DNA of 64,000 nt from Pontibacter liquoris. GTDB lineage: Bacteria > Bacteroidota > Bacteroidia > Cytophagales > Hymenobacteraceae. Each line of letters begins with the position of its first letter. Position 1 is the stretch's first letter. Below the pieces are notes generated by a model. That model saw only the letters and a list, made by a program, of their open reading frames with translations, had not been told where the DNA came from and did not search any database. Positions 52,294 through 64,000 of the stretch are shown here, piece after piece. A program made the position numbers and the translations under genes. Where the stretch lies: positions 682,001 to 746,000 of the forward strand of contig NZ_JALEBG010000002.1 of the NCBI RefSeq assembly GCF_022758235.1, in the 5' to 3' direction.

Positions 52294-52602
52294 ATGTACG
52301 CAATTGTAGAAATCGCAGGTCGACAGACCAAAGTAGAGAACGGCATGTTCATCTACGCTAACAAGCTTTCCGGCAATGAGGGTGACGCCGTTGAGTTCGC
52401 CAATGTTCTTCTTACTGATGATAACGGTACCATCACATTAGGTGCTCCTTTCGTTAGCGGTGTTAAAGTGGTTGGTAAAATCCTTGGCGACGTGAAAGGC
52501 GATAAAGTGATCGTTTTCAAAAAGAAGAGAAGAAAAGGATACCGTAAGAAGAATGGCCACCGCCAGCAATTCACCAAGGTCCTGATCGAGAGCATTGGAT
52601 AA
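52294..52602 (+). CDS. rplU: 50S ribosomal protein L21
   Basis: 102 residues from the ATG at 52294; in-frame sequence upstream is not L21-like. The N-terminus YAIVEIAGRQTKVENGMFI and the C-terminal GYRKKNGHRQQFTKVLIESI are family signatures. It binds 23S rRNA near the exit tunnel. It is followed by rpmA, the conserved L21-L27 order. Confidence 0.98.
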   Translation: MYAIVEIAGRQTKVENGMFIYANKLSGNEGDAVEFANVLLTDDNGTITLGAPFVSGVKVVGKILGDVKGDKVIVFKKKRRKGYRKKNGHRQQFTKVLIESIG

Positions 52603-52676
52603 GCAGTAAGAAGAAATTCATTTGTAAAATCTTTTCAGGAGTCGCCCCGCAACCCTGAACTAAATAGTAAAACAAC

Positions 52677-52946
52677 ATGGCACACAAAAAAGGAGCTGGT
52701 AGTTCTAATAACGGCCGCGAGTCGCATTCTAAACGACTTGGTGTTAAGATTTACGGTGGCCAGGACATTATCGCCGGCAACATCATCGTAAGACAAAGAG
52801 GCACTGCCCACCACCCAAGCACAAACGTAGGGATTGGCAAAGACCACACCCTGTTTGCATTGGTTGATGGCGTAGTAGAATTCAGAAAAGGTAAGAAGAA
52901 CCGTTCTTACGTATCTGTAAAGCCACGCGTTGAGGCAGAAGCCTAA
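52677..52946 (+). CDS. rpmA: 50S ribosomal protein L27
   Basis: 89 residues. N-terminal [21 protein letters not shown] and [20 protein letters not shown] match L27, whose flexible N-terminus reaches the peptidyl transferase centre. No N-terminal pre-sequence for processing is present. It is cotranscribed with rplU and ends at a strong terminator. Confidence 0.98.
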   Translation: MAHKKGAGSSNNGRESHSKRLGVKIYGGQDIIAGNIIVRQRGTAHHPSTNVGIGKDHTLFALVDGVVEFRKGKKNRSYVSVKPRVEAEA

Positions 52947-52975
52947 GCATTGAAGCCGCCTTCGGGCGCTGTAGG

Positions 52976-53006
52976 AAAGGGAAGCCGCAGGGCTTCCCTT
53001 TTTTTA
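52976..53006 (+). terminator. rplU-rpmA terminator
   Basis: AAAGGGAAGCC pairs with GGCTTCCCTTT around a short GCA-containing loop, followed by TTTTA. Confidence 0.9.
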
Positions 53007-53192
53007 TGCTAAACGCCGGCCCCGCACAACAAAGGCCTGGCTGCCACGTACATATAAGCAGGAATTTTATTTACTTCTAAAGTGAAAAAATTCTGATGGA
53101 AAGAGACACCACAAGTGTCTCTTTCTGTTTTAAGGCCCTTTGCTGCCCGCCGCGGGAATTTGGCCGCAACAAAATTTTAAATTCTGCGGATA

Positions 53193-53200
53193 TACCTTTA
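53193..53200 (+). promoter_or_regulatory. Probable metH promoter element
   Basis: TACCTTTA, one base off TAnnTTTG, 11 bases before the first base of the SAM aptamer. The transcript would begin just before P1. Confidence 0.5.
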
Positions 53201-53211
53201 ACTTGCAACTT

Positions 53212-53314
53212 CTTATCAAGAAAGACTGAGGGACAGGGCCCGATGATGTCTTAGCAACCTTGTACCAGCTTGGTGCTAATTCCCTTCCGGAGCGATAGCT
53301 TTGGAGAAGATAAG
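53212..53314 (+). promoter_or_regulatory. SAM-I riboswitch (S box) upstream of metH
   Basis: The S-box core is intact in order: CTTATCAAGA (5' side of P1), GAGGGACAGGGCCCGATGA, CTTAGCAACC, GGTGCTAATTCC and GGAGAAGATAAG closing P1. It senses S-adenosylmethionine and would switch off metH when SAM is plentiful. No U-tract terminator follows, so control is probably at translation. The 5' P1 strand can also pair with 53341-53351. Confidence 0.95.
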
Positions 53315-53390
53315 AAAGTCCATCCTCCCTTGGGGTGTCCTTCTTGATAAGTATAGTAGCAGCAGACTTACGAGAAGAAAGACATTCACC

Positions 53391-57104
<3,714 letters not shown>

Positions 57105-57106
57105 AA

Positions 57107-57240
57107 AAGACGTTAGATTTTAGAGATTAGACTTATACTTTGTACGGAATGCGCTATCCGGATACAGGTATACGTCTAATGTTGTAGCTGATCAACAAAC
57201 AGAAAGTCTAACGTCTTGTGTCTAATATCTAAAAAGTATC
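57107..57240. repeat. Degenerate inverted-repeat island between metH and metF
   Basis: AAGACGTTAGA (57107-57117) and TCTAACGTCTT (57207-57217) are perfect complements. ATTTTAGAGATTAGACTT on the left and TCTAATATCTAAAAAG on the right extend the arms in permuted order. The right arm ends 15 bases before the metF ATG. Confidence 0.6.
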
Positions 57241-57255
57241 ACCCTTAGCACCTAT

Positions 57256-58209
57256 ATGAAAATTACGGACCACTTCAAGAATGCGGATAAGGCACTTTTT
57301 ACCCTGGAAGTGCTGCCTCCGCTGAAAGGGGAAAACCTCAAAAGCCTCTTCAGCCATATTGACCCGCTGATGGAGTTTAAGCCTCCCTTTATCGACGTAA
57401 CTTATCACCGCGAGGAGTATATTTACAAGCAGCGCGAGAACGGCCTGCTCGAGAAACGCACCACGCGCAAGCGACCGGGCACCGTAGGTATTTGTGCGGC
57501 CATCCAGAACCACTATAAAGTAGATACGGTGCCGCATCTTATCTGCGGAGGCTTTAGCAAAGAGGAAACAGAGAACGCGCTCATCGACCTGCACTTCCTG
57601 GGTATTGACAATGTGCTGGTGCTACGCGGCGATTGCGTGAAAAGCGAACAGCGCTTTATTCCGGACCCATCCGGGCATACGTATGCGTCGGAGCTGATCG
57701 AGCAGGTGGTGGGCATGAACAATGGCATTTATCTGGACGATGAGCAGGTAAACCACAATGGCACAAACTTCTGCATTGGCGTGGCGGGCTATCCCGAAAA
57801 GCATTCGGAATCGCCGAACCTGAAAACGGATCTGCGCTGGCTTAAAAAGAAAGTAGAGTTGGGGGCCGAATACATTGTGACACAGATGTTTTTCGATAAC
57901 CAGAAGTACTTCAACTTTGTGAAGCAATGCCGCCAGGAAGGCATCAATGTGCCCATCATTCCGGGACTGAAGCCAATAACGTCCAAATCACAGCTCACGC
58001 TGCTGCCCAGCCTCTTTCATATAGAGATTCCGTGCGACCTGGCAGATGCCCTGGACGCCTGCCCGGATAACAAAGCGGCGGCGCAAGTAGGGGTAGAATG
58101 GGCTATTCAGCAGTCCAAAGAGTTGGTTGAATTCGGGGTGCCTTGCCTGCATTATTACTCCATGGGCAAATCGGAGTCGGTGCGCAAAGTGGCCGAGGCA
58201 TTGTTTTAA
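57256..58209 (+). CDS. metF: Methylenetetrahydrofolate reductase
   Basis: 317 residues, a single TIM-barrel domain. Motifs: ALFTLEVLPPLKGENL at the N-terminus, VPHLICGG, NVLVLRGD, GVAGYPEKHSES, and EYIVTQMFFDNQKYF. It reduces 5,10-methylene-THF to 5-methyl-THF with FAD and supplies the methyl group used by MetH, encoded just upstream. The two genes are 151 bases apart, separated by an inverted-repeat island. Confidence 0.96.
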   Translation: MKITDHFKNADKALFTLEVLPPLKGENLKSLFSHIDPLMEFKPPFIDVTYHREEYIYKQRENGLLEKRTTRKRPGTVGICAAIQNHYKVDTVPHLICGGFSKEETENALIDLHFLGIDNVLVLRGDCVKSEQRFIPDPSGHTYASELIEQVVGMNNGIYLDDEQVNHNGTNFCIGVAGYPEKHSESPNLKTDLRWLKKKVELGAEYIVTQMFFDNQKYFNFVKQCRQEGINVPIIPGLKPITSKSQLTLLPSLFHIEIPCDLADALDACPDNKAAAQVGVEWAIQQSKELVEFGVPCLHYYSMGKSESVRKVAEALF

Positions 58210-58225
58210 CAGCTATACCTTATAC

Positions 58226-58278
58226 TTTGTAAACAAAGAAGGACCGGCGCCAGGCACCGGTCCTTCTTTGTTTACAAA
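58226..58278. terminator. Bidirectional terminator with 22-bp stem
   Basis: TTTGTAAACAAAGAAGGACC and the adjoining GG pair perfectly with CCGGTCCTTCTTTGTTTACA and AA across a short loop, between convergent metF and hemW. One of the strongest hairpins in the window. Confidence 0.93.
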
Positions 58279-58292
58279 CCAGCCGGAGGGAT

Positions 58293-59423
58293 TCAGGCCT
58301 CTACAAACAGGTCCAGCGTTACCTGGTCGGCCAGCAGCTTGCCCTGGTCGGTCAGGTATAGCACCTCGTCTTTTATCTGTGCCAGGCCCTTTTGCTGAAG
58401 GCTAAGCAGGTAGGCCGCATGCGTAGCGGCCAGGTCATACTTATACTTGTCGCGCAGCTTGACCAGATCACACCCCCAGGTGGTGCGCAGGGTGGTAAGC
58501 AGGTAATCGTTGGCCTGGTCGGCCAGTGTCAGTTCTTCCAGCTCAAAGGGCACCACGCCCTGCGCCAGGGCGTCTACATACTTCTTGTTATGGGCAACGG
58601 TATACTGCCGGGAGGAACCATTGAAAGAGTGCGCGCTGGGGCCTACGCCCAGGTAATGCACGCCGCGCCAGTAATTGCTGTTGTGCCGCGACTCGTAGCC
58701 AGGCTGGCAGAAATTAGAGATCTCGTATTGGGCAAAGCCCTGCTGCCGCATCTGCGCCAGCAAAATCTCAAACTGCTGCGCTGTAAAGTCATCCTCACTC
58801 GGCATGAATTTACCCTTTTTGCTCCAGCGGCCCAGCGCTGTGTCGGGCTCTATGGTGAGGGCATAACAGGAAACATGCTGCACGCCAAGCCCAAAAAGGG
58901 TTGCTAGGTCCTGCTGCCAGATAGTATGATCGGGGGCCGGGATGCCATAGATCAGATCGACGGTGATGTTGCTGAAACCAGCTGCCTGGGCATGTTTTAC
59001 GCTTTGCAGGCTTTCGGCGGCAGTATGGGCGCGGTTCATCAGGCGCAGGTGCGGCTCATGAAACGATTGTAAGCCAATACTCAGGCGGTTGATGCCCGCA
59101 GCACGCAGTTCCTGCAGCTTGGCCGGCGACAGATCATCGGGATTAGCCTCCAGCGTGATTTCCACCTCCTCCGAAACTTCAAACAGCTGCCGGATGGTTT
59201 GCAGCAGGAGCTGCAGCTCCTGCTGGCTAAGCAACGAGGGCGTACCGCCGCCAAAATAGATTGTATGCACCGTTTGCCCCTGCAGGTACTCCTGACGCAA
59301 AGCCAGCTCCCGGGCAATAGCCTGCACCGTCTGCTCCTTTAGCCCCATGGAGGTGCTGAAGTGGAAATCGCAGTAATGGCACGCTTGCTTACAGAAAGGG
59401 ATATGAAGGTATATGCCGGCCAA
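58293..59423 (-). CDS. hemW: Radical SAM family heme chaperone HemW
   Basis: 376 residues. The radical SAM motif is CKQACHYCDFHFS (C-x3-C-x2-C, with the HemW-specific CDF), followed by YFGGGTPSLLS. Later motifs are VDLIYGIPA and NYWRGVHYLGVGPSAHSF. HemW inserts heme into respiratory enzymes; the diagnostic fourth Cys of coproporphyrinogen oxidase (CxxxCxxCxC) is replaced by Phe, which supports HemW over HemN. The start is TTG at 59423; no ATG precedes the cluster motif. Confidence 0.93.
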   Translation of the reverse strand: MAGIYLHIPFCKQACHYCDFHFSTSMGLKEQTVQAIARELALRQEYLQGQTVHTIYFGGGTPSLLSQQELQLLLQTIRQLFEVSEEVEITLEANPDDLSPAKLQELRAAGINRLSIGLQSFHEPHLRLMNRAHTAAESLQSVKHAQAAGFSNITVDLIYGIPAPDHTIWQQDLATLFGLGVQHVSCYALTIEPDTALGRWSKKGKFMPSEDDFTAQQFEILLAQMRQQGFAQYEISNFCQPGYESRHNSNYWRGVHYLGVGPSAHSFNGSSRQYTVAHNKKYVDALAQGVVPFELEELTLADQANDYLLTTLRTTWGCDLVKLRDKYKYDLAATHAAYLLSLQQKGLAQIKDEVLYLTDQGKLLADQVTLDLFVEA

Positions 59424-59600
59424 AGTATAAATTGCTAAATTGTTAGATAGTTAAATTGTTGTCAGGTTGATAGATATGAAGCAGCAGCATACCTGATAAT
59501 CTGGATGTACCCATTACCTTTGCAGGTGTGCAGGATGCAATTTTGTTCAACCATTTAACAGTTAAACAATTTAGCTACCAAACAATTCAACAATCAATCC
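59424..59600. repeat. Degenerate inverted-repeat island between hemW and the Omp85 gene
   Basis: The left arm (59424-59464, next to the hemW start) holds GCTAAATTGTT and GTTAAATTGTTG. The right arm (59541-59600, ending 5 bases before the next ATG) holds AACAATTTAGC, CATTTAACAG and AACAATTCAACAATC. The 11-base word GCTAAATTGTT is perfectly complementary. A TACCTTTG promoter element lies between. Confidence 0.6.
59515..59522 (+). promoter_or_regulatory. -7 promoter element of the Omp85-type gene
   Basis: TACCTTTG followed by CAGG, between the arms of the inverted repeat, 83 bases before the ATG. Confidence 0.6.
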
Positions 59601-59605
59601 TACAA

Positions 59606-61381
59606 ATGTATAAAATTGCTGCCTTCGTGTTGTGTTTGCTTTTGTGGGCGCCGTTTGCGCGGGCGCAGGAGCACGCGCAGCCTGTTGGCGCGCCGGCGGT
59701 GCAGCAGCCCGTCACGCTGCAGGTGCATACCCCGGATGCCGGCAAGCAGGTGCTCCGGCAGTATGCGTATGCCACGCTACTGCCCGACTCTGTGGCGGCG
59801 CAGCAGGAAGTGCAGGCGCTGGTCTACAGGTTGCAGCAGGACGCCTACCTGCTGGCCTCGGCCGACAGCACCTACCTGCGCGGCGACACCCTGCATGTGC
59901 AGCTTTTTGTGGGGCACCCCTTTAAGTGGGCGCAGCTACGCAACGGTAACCTGAGCGAAGGCATTTTAGTGGAATCCGGTTTCCGGGAAAAGTTTTACCA
60001 CGACACACCCTTCAAACCGGCCGAGTATGTGAAGCTGCAGCAGCGCATCCTGGCCTATGCCGAGCGCAGCGGCTACCCGTTTGCCTCCGTCTGGCTAGAT
60101 TCCATCACTATAAAAGATAACAGGATCGAAGCAGCGCTAATGGTAGAAAAAGCCTTTGTGGTAACCTACGATTCGCTGCAGGTGATGGGCGGCAGCAAAA
60201 CCAAACCAAAGTTCCTGATCCGCTACCTGCAGTTGTACCCGGGGCAGCCCTATAACCAGCAGCAGATAGAAGCCTCGCAGCGCATGCTCACCGCCCTACC
60301 CTACATCAAGGTAACGCGGCCGCCGCAGGTGCGCTTTGCCCGCAACAAAGCCCGTGTCTATTACTTCCTTGAAGACCGGCAGGCCAACCAGCTCGACGGC
60401 ATTGTGGGCTTTCTGCCCGACCCTACCCGGCAGGGGAATAAATTGCTGATCACCGGCGAGGCCAACCTTAGCATCCGGAATATTTCGGGTACCGGTAAAA
60501 GCCTGGGGCTGCAGTGGCGGCGCGTAAACAAGGGCTCTGTGGTGTTGAACGGCGAGTATATGCACCCCAACCTCTTCGGGACGCCTTTTGAGCTGGGTGC
60601 CAAATTTAATTTGCTCAAGCAGGATTCTTCCTATATTACGGTGCAGCCGCGCCTGCAACTGGGGTATTATACTTTAAAGTATGGCAAGTTTAGCGTGTTC
60701 AGCGAGTGGCGCAATGCGCGGGTATTGTCGGCGGCAAGCCCCCGGCAGCTCCAGAACCTGGATCTGGCGGATGCCCGTACCACCACCTATGGCCTGAACT
60801 ATAGCTGGAACAACCTCGATGACTTTTACTTTCCGCGGCGTGGCCGGCTGGCGGAGCTGCAGGTAGCGGCCGGTGCCAAAACACTGCTGCGCAACCCTGG
60901 CCTGGAGAAAAGCTTTTACGATACCCTGGATATGAAAACCAGCCAGCTAAGTATAAGCGCCCGGCTGGAGAACTTCTTCCGGTTAGGGCGTAGCAGTGTG
61001 CTGCTGGCGCGGCTACAGGGCGAAGCGTTGCTCAACGACCAGATCTTCCTCAACGATATGTACCGTTTGGGCGGCCTTTCCTCGCTCCGGGGCTTCGACG
61101 ACTACTTCTTCTTTGCCTCCTCCTATGCCGTAGGCACGCTGGAATACCGCCTGTTTACCGCCCAGGATTCGTATGTGCTGTTGTTCTATGATCAGGGCTA
61201 TTACCGCAGTGATCTGGAAAAATCACGAACCGATAGCTTTCCGCTGGGCGTGGGCGGCGGCATCAGCTTTAGTACCGGAGCCGGCATTTTTCAGCTGGTC
61301 TACTCGCTGGGCAAATCGGAGCAGCAGCCCCTTTCGTTCAAATACTCGAAAATACACTTCGGAATCACCAGCAAATTCTGA
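59606..61381 (+). CDS. BamA/TamA-family (Omp85) outer-membrane protein
   Basis: 591 residues from the ATG at 59606; signal peptide YKIAAFVLCLLLWAPFARAQ. About 200 residues of POTRA-like periplasmic sequence (for example FRWAQ-type FKWAQLRNGNLSEGILVESG and YVKLQQRILAYAERSGYPFA) are followed by a C-terminal barrel with alternating residues, the motif SLRGFDDYFFFASSYAVG (the Leu-Arg-Gly-Phe/Tyr conserved in Omp85 loop 6) and the final Phe (IHFGITSKF). It is shorter than BamA, nearer TamA or patatin-like Omp85 members. Role: insertion or export of outer-membrane proteins. Confidence 0.87.
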   Translation: MYKIAAFVLCLLLWAPFARAQEHAQPVGAPAVQQPVTLQVHTPDAGKQVLRQYAYATLLPDSVAAQQEVQALVYRLQQDAYLLASADSTYLRGDTLHVQLFVGHPFKWAQLRNGNLSEGILVESGFREKFYHDTPFKPAEYVKLQQRILAYAERSGYPFASVWLDSITIKDNRIEAALMVEKAFVVTYDSLQVMGGSKTKPKFLIRYLQLYPGQPYNQQQIEASQRMLTALPYIKVTRPPQVRFARNKARVYYFLEDRQANQLDGIVGFLPDPTRQGNKLLITGEANLSIRNISGTGKSLGLQWRRVNKGSVVLNGEYMHPNLFGTPFELGAKFNLLKQDSSYITVQPRLQLGYYTLKYGKFSVFSEWRNARVLSAASPRQLQNLDLADARTTTYGLNYSWNNLDDFYFPRRGRLAELQVAAGAKTLLRNPGLEKSFYDTLDMKTSQLSISARLENFFRLGRSSVLLARLQGEALLNDQIFLNDMYRLGGLSSLRGFDDYFFFASSYAVGTLEYRLFTAQDSYVLLFYDQGYYRSDLEKSRTDSFPLGVGGGISFSTGAGIFQLVYSLGKSEQQPLSFKYSKIHFGITSKF

Positions 61382-61418
61382 GAACGGTAAATTTTTAGCT
61401 GATTTTTGTAGAAATTAC

Positions 61419-61449
61419 TTGCATAGTAAAAACCAATGTCCTACTTTTG
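61419..61449 (+). promoter_or_regulatory. Promoter of the initiator tRNA gene
   Basis: TTG at 61419-61421, a 20-base spacer and TACTTTTG at 61442-61449, 14 bases before the first tRNA base. Confidence 0.8.
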
Positions 61450-61463
61450 TAACACAATAACAG

Positions 61464-61536
<73 letters not shown>

Positions 61537-61548
61537 CCTCAGATGAAC

Positions 61549-61588
61549 AAAAAGGCTTGTAAGTGAAAACTTGCAAGCCTTTTTTGCT
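61549..61588 (+). terminator. tRNA terminator
   Basis: AAAGGCTTGTAAGT pairs with ACTTGCAAGCCTTT (one G-T style mismatch) around GAAA, then TTTTGC. Confidence 0.9.
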
Positions 61589-62012
61589 TTTCAGCTTTCC
61601 TGTCTACTCGTATTTGCTGAAAAATATCTTGCTCCTGCTCACATTTATAACTTCACAAACGTCGAATTTAGGTCAGCCGTGTAGGTCTACATGAAGGGGA
61701 CTTTATGTGTCTATGGGCTGTATTGATAATAGTTTGGCCAATTTAATTTATAATTAAAGGTTAGAGCTTACGTTGCCGCATTTGCTCAAATTCAACTCTA
61801 AAATTTGGCTCATAGCCATGTGATATGTCCGCTCGGAGGCAAATTGAAAAGCGGGTTAAATATGATATACTTTTTCCTGCAAATCGACTTTATAGCATAT
61901 AAAATAAAACTAGCAAAAATGTAGGTTTAATTGTATATTAAAGTGTTGATGTTTCATGTAGGCCAACTGCTGAACCTCTGTGCAGTAGGAATCACTTTAA
62001 ATTCAAATAGCC
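61589..62012 (+). other. AT-rich gene-free stretch after the tRNA
   Basis: No gene, terminator or clear promoter seen. The base composition is much more AT-rich than the rest of the window and continues through the next gene. Only one TATACTT word occurs (61869). It may hold decayed foreign sequence. Confidence 0.5.
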
Positions 62013-62543
62013 ATGTTGATAATTGAATGTCTTAAAGCAGGTGACTTGAAAATAAACCCTACTCTGAAACAGCTTGAAATAGCAGAAGGTCAGCTTATTT
62101 ATCCCTTCGATAAAATCAAACCCAATGAATGGGGTTATATCTATGAAAAGTTTGTAGGTCAAACTCTAGAAAGTGAAGGCTTCAAAATTACTTACAACGG
62201 GTTTAACGGATATACAGACGGAGGCATAGATTTGATAGCTGAGAAGGGAAACACGGTTACCTTTATCCAGTGCAAGTATTCACAAACTAAGAAGCTTTCT
62301 AAAAGCCATATCAACAACATACTTTTTAAGGCTTCAAGAAAGCTATTTGAAGCCTACAAAGACAAGGAAAAACAACTTGCCTTCGCTTTGATAGTGCATT
62401 GCACGAAGAACAACTTCAGACGTGCTCCACTTAAAGAAGACCCAAACAAGCGTGAATACCCTTGGCTAAATTACTTTAAAAGCCAAAACGGTAAATATGA
62501 AAATCTAAGAGTGGGGTTTAGAGAAATAGCAATGCATACATAA
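62013..62543 (+). CDS. Restriction endonuclease-like (Mrr/PD-D/ExK) protein
   Basis: 176 residues. The nuclease core is in GYTDGGIDLIAEKGNTVTFIQCKYS (residues 68-92): the Asp of GGIDL and the Gln-x-Lys of IQCKY form the PD-(D/E)xK site of Mrr-like and restriction endonuclease-like families. WGYIYEKFVGQTLESEGF before it is the usual helix. No methyltransferase or helicase is adjacent, so it may be a solitary modification-dependent or defence nuclease. The gene is AT-rich and rich in Lys, Ile and Asn, unlike its neighbours, and lies just after a tRNA: signs of transfer. Confidence 0.72.
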   Translation: MLIIECLKAGDLKINPTLKQLEIAEGQLIYPFDKIKPNEWGYIYEKFVGQTLESEGFKITYNGFNGYTDGGIDLIAEKGNTVTFIQCKYSQTKKLSKSHINNILFKASRKLFEAYKDKEKQLAFALIVHCTKNNFRRAPLKEDPNKREYPWLNYFKSQNGKYENLRVGFREIAMHT

Positions 62544-62899
62544 GAACTTCACTCAGCTATAATTACCGTTCATGCTTAAGTAACCCCTGCCCAGCATAAA
62601 GCTGATAAAGCCATTCCATTAATTCTGACGTCCTCTCCTGCTCGTTTCCAAACCACCCTCCCACAGCCGTATACTACCACTTGCAGCAACCACGCTATTC
62701 TTTTTAAAGTAAGATACCGTTAGCGCCGGGTTAGCCGTTGTGAGAAGAAGAAATTGTACCTTTTTGGAGGTTGGCTGGCCGCGGCGGCTATCTTTGCCTT
62801 AGCGACTGCATCTGTTTACCCATGCCTAGCAGCAGCAAGCAGTGTTTATCAGTCGCATGTACGATTTTTGCCCTTGACGTTTTTTAGCACCTTTACACT
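62544..62899 (+). other. Intergenic region with a promoter element
   Basis: No gene seen. TATCTTTG at 62789-62796 (TTG 22 bases upstream at 62764-62766) is a probable promoter for the following gene with a leader near 100 bases. GC content returns to the level of the rest of the window from about 62640. Confidence 0.5.
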
Positions 62900-63457
62900 A
62901 TGTTAAAGCGAATTTTGTTTTTGAGTATCCTGCTTTGCGGGGTAAGTATAGTAAGCCGGGCCCAGGTATACCGCACGGCTGCGGGAGTGCGCCTCGACAG
63001 TGATGTTTTTGGCCTTACGCTACAGCAAAAACTGCATGAGCAGGGCACGCTCGAAGCGATCCTGGCGCTGAGTGCCCGCGAATACAGTGCCACGGCCCTT
63101 TACGAGTGGCACCGGCCCATACTGGGCAAGCGCTTTAATTACTACCTGGGTGCGGGCGGCCATGTGGGCAACCTGAAAGATAATGGTATGTTTACAGGGG
63201 TAGACGGCATCATCGGGGTAGAGTATAAGGTAAACGGGCTCCCCTTCCTGCTCTCGGCCGATGTGAAGCCAGCCGTGCATTTCCATCACGAAGATTGGAC
63301 GGATTTCTCCACGGGCATCTCAGTGCGCTACGTTATCGTGAAAGAGAAAAAGAAGAAGAAAAGCCTCTGGCCTTTCGGCAAGCAACAGGACGAGGATAAC
63401 AAGCGCGATCGTAAAAAAGGAAGCATCTTTGACCGCCTGAAGCAGGACAATGACTAA
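62900..63457 (+). CDS. Small secreted protein with outer-membrane beta-barrel character
   Basis: 185 residues. Signal peptide (KRILFLSILLCGVSIVSRAQ). The mature part is a series of amphipathic strands with aromatic ends (TLEAILALSAREYSATALYE, FNYYLGAGGHVGN, IIGVEYKVNGLPFLLSADVK, AVHFHHEDWTDFSTGISVRY) like small porin-family barrels. It ends with a very basic, Lys-rich tail (KEKKKKKSLWPFG, NKRDRKKG) unusual for a barrel. Function unknown. Confidence 0.7.
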   Translation: MLKRILFLSILLCGVSIVSRAQVYRTAAGVRLDSDVFGLTLQQKLHEQGTLEAILALSAREYSATALYEWHRPILGKRFNYYLGAGGHVGNLKDNGMFTGVDGIIGVEYKVNGLPFLLSADVKPAVHFHHEDWTDFSTGISVRYVIVKEKKKKKSLWPFGKQQDEDNKRDRKKGSIFDRLKQDND

Positions 63458-64000
63458 GGGCAGGTGCTTGGCGGAGCAGCAAAAAGAAAGAAGCCCGGTT
63501 GGGGCCGGGCTTCTATTGAAAAGCGAGCCGCGCTGGAGGCTGTGATTAAGTATGTTTTCATCTGAAAGGGAAGGCCTGCCTCCTGCTGCAGCGGGGGACT
63601 GCTGCAGGCATGAGCCCACCACATACCAGTACTAACGCCAGCGCAAAGTTAGTTGGTAACTAAGGTTTAGTGATTCGCTTTTCTGTTTAATTATAGAGAT
63701 TTCCTTCTTTTATATGGCCCTGCGCTTGCTGCCTCAGCATGCGCAGAAGTTGGTGCTGCTGCAGGCCATTTTGTAACATGGGCAGCGGGCGGTTATGCTC
63801 TGTTATAAAGCGCCGGCAACCACATCGCTATGCCGGTATTTATACCAGAACCCTTCTTTTAAAAGCCAGCTGCTGCCGGGCAGCTCCAAGTAAAAGCTAA
63901 ATATAGCGGGCCTGAAACCCGAATAAAAGGAAATCAGAGGGCGGATTGTAACATCGCAGAATAGCTGCTAAACGAATGTTTAAACAGAGGAATGGCGCTC
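63458..64000. other. Gene-free end of the window
   Basis: No coding region is supported up to the window edge. A hairpin at 63488-63513 (AGAAGCCCGG with CCGGGCTTCT) lies just after the small secreted gene; on the plus strand no T-run follows, on the minus strand TTCTTTTT does. Confidence 0.5.

Noticed and set aside
53301-53390. Upstream extension of metH by 30 codons
   Set aside because: The extra codons run through the SAM aptamer and its switch region; the conserved protein starts at the ATG at 53391.

Overview
The window looks like a chromosomal segment of a pigmented Bacteroidota (order Cytophagales, most likely a Hymenobacteraceae member such as Pontibacter). The grounds are TAnnTTTG promoter elements before many genes, a secreted metalloprotease with a C-terminal type IX secretion tail, families typical of the phylum (YjbQ, DUF4783 next to nadC, eukaryote-like NrdB), and a CrtD-CruF carotenoid pair. 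No rRNA, CRISPR array or prophage was seen. GC content is moderate, judged by eye, with one AT-rich patch at about 61.6-62.6 kb.

Layout. 0-7.7 kb: the end of a BaeRF-type protein, a radical SAM/SPASM enzyme, an MscS channel, then on the minus strand a small conserved protein, a 58-residue FeoB-associated-type Cys-rich peptide, an inositol monophosphatase, lnt, rsmI and a pterin dehydratase. 7.7-13 kb: an SDR, two small hydrophilic proteins, a PPP-type phosphatase, then glyA-tatC-rpiB. 13-21.3 kb: a polytopic membrane protein, rbfA, a methyltransferase, a Lol-type permease and a SNF2 helicase. 20.8-24.2 kb: an SRPBCC protein, CrtD-like desaturase, CruF-like hydratase and a TetR regulator. 24.3-36.9 kb: a thioredoxin, prfA, YjbQ, an M43 protease, gpmI, nadC, methyltransferase and ZIP transporter. 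36.9-46.6 kb: an M61 peptidase, RlpA, hydrolase, Hsp20, an OmpA lipoprotein and three tandem paralogues of unknown function. 46.6-47.4 kb: a REP-associated tyrosine transposase (RAYT) inside near-perfect 62/63-bp inverted repeats. 47.6-52 kb: a 42-residue protein, then nrdA and nrdB, then a gene-free stretch with a cluster of DnaA boxes. 52.3-61.5 kb: rplU-rpmA, a SAM-I riboswitch with metH and metF, hemW, a BamA/TamA-type outer-membrane protein and an initiator tRNA. The end holds an AT-rich solitary nuclease gene and a small outer-membrane-type protein.

Connections. SAM-riboswitch-controlled metH with metF and glyA covers methionine and one-carbon folate metabolism. NrdA and NrdB form one ribonucleotide reductase. 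CrtD and CruF fit hydroxylated, desaturated gamma-carotene derivatives of the flexixanthin/myxol type.

Signals beyond genes. The 7-mer AAGTATA/TATACTT occurs about 100 times (hand count) where 6-8 are expected. Many intergenic spaces are bordered by degenerate inverted arms that end a few bases from a start codon. Several REP-like palindromes, one with paired compensatory changes, and three promoters placed exactly 4 nt before a start codon also stand out.
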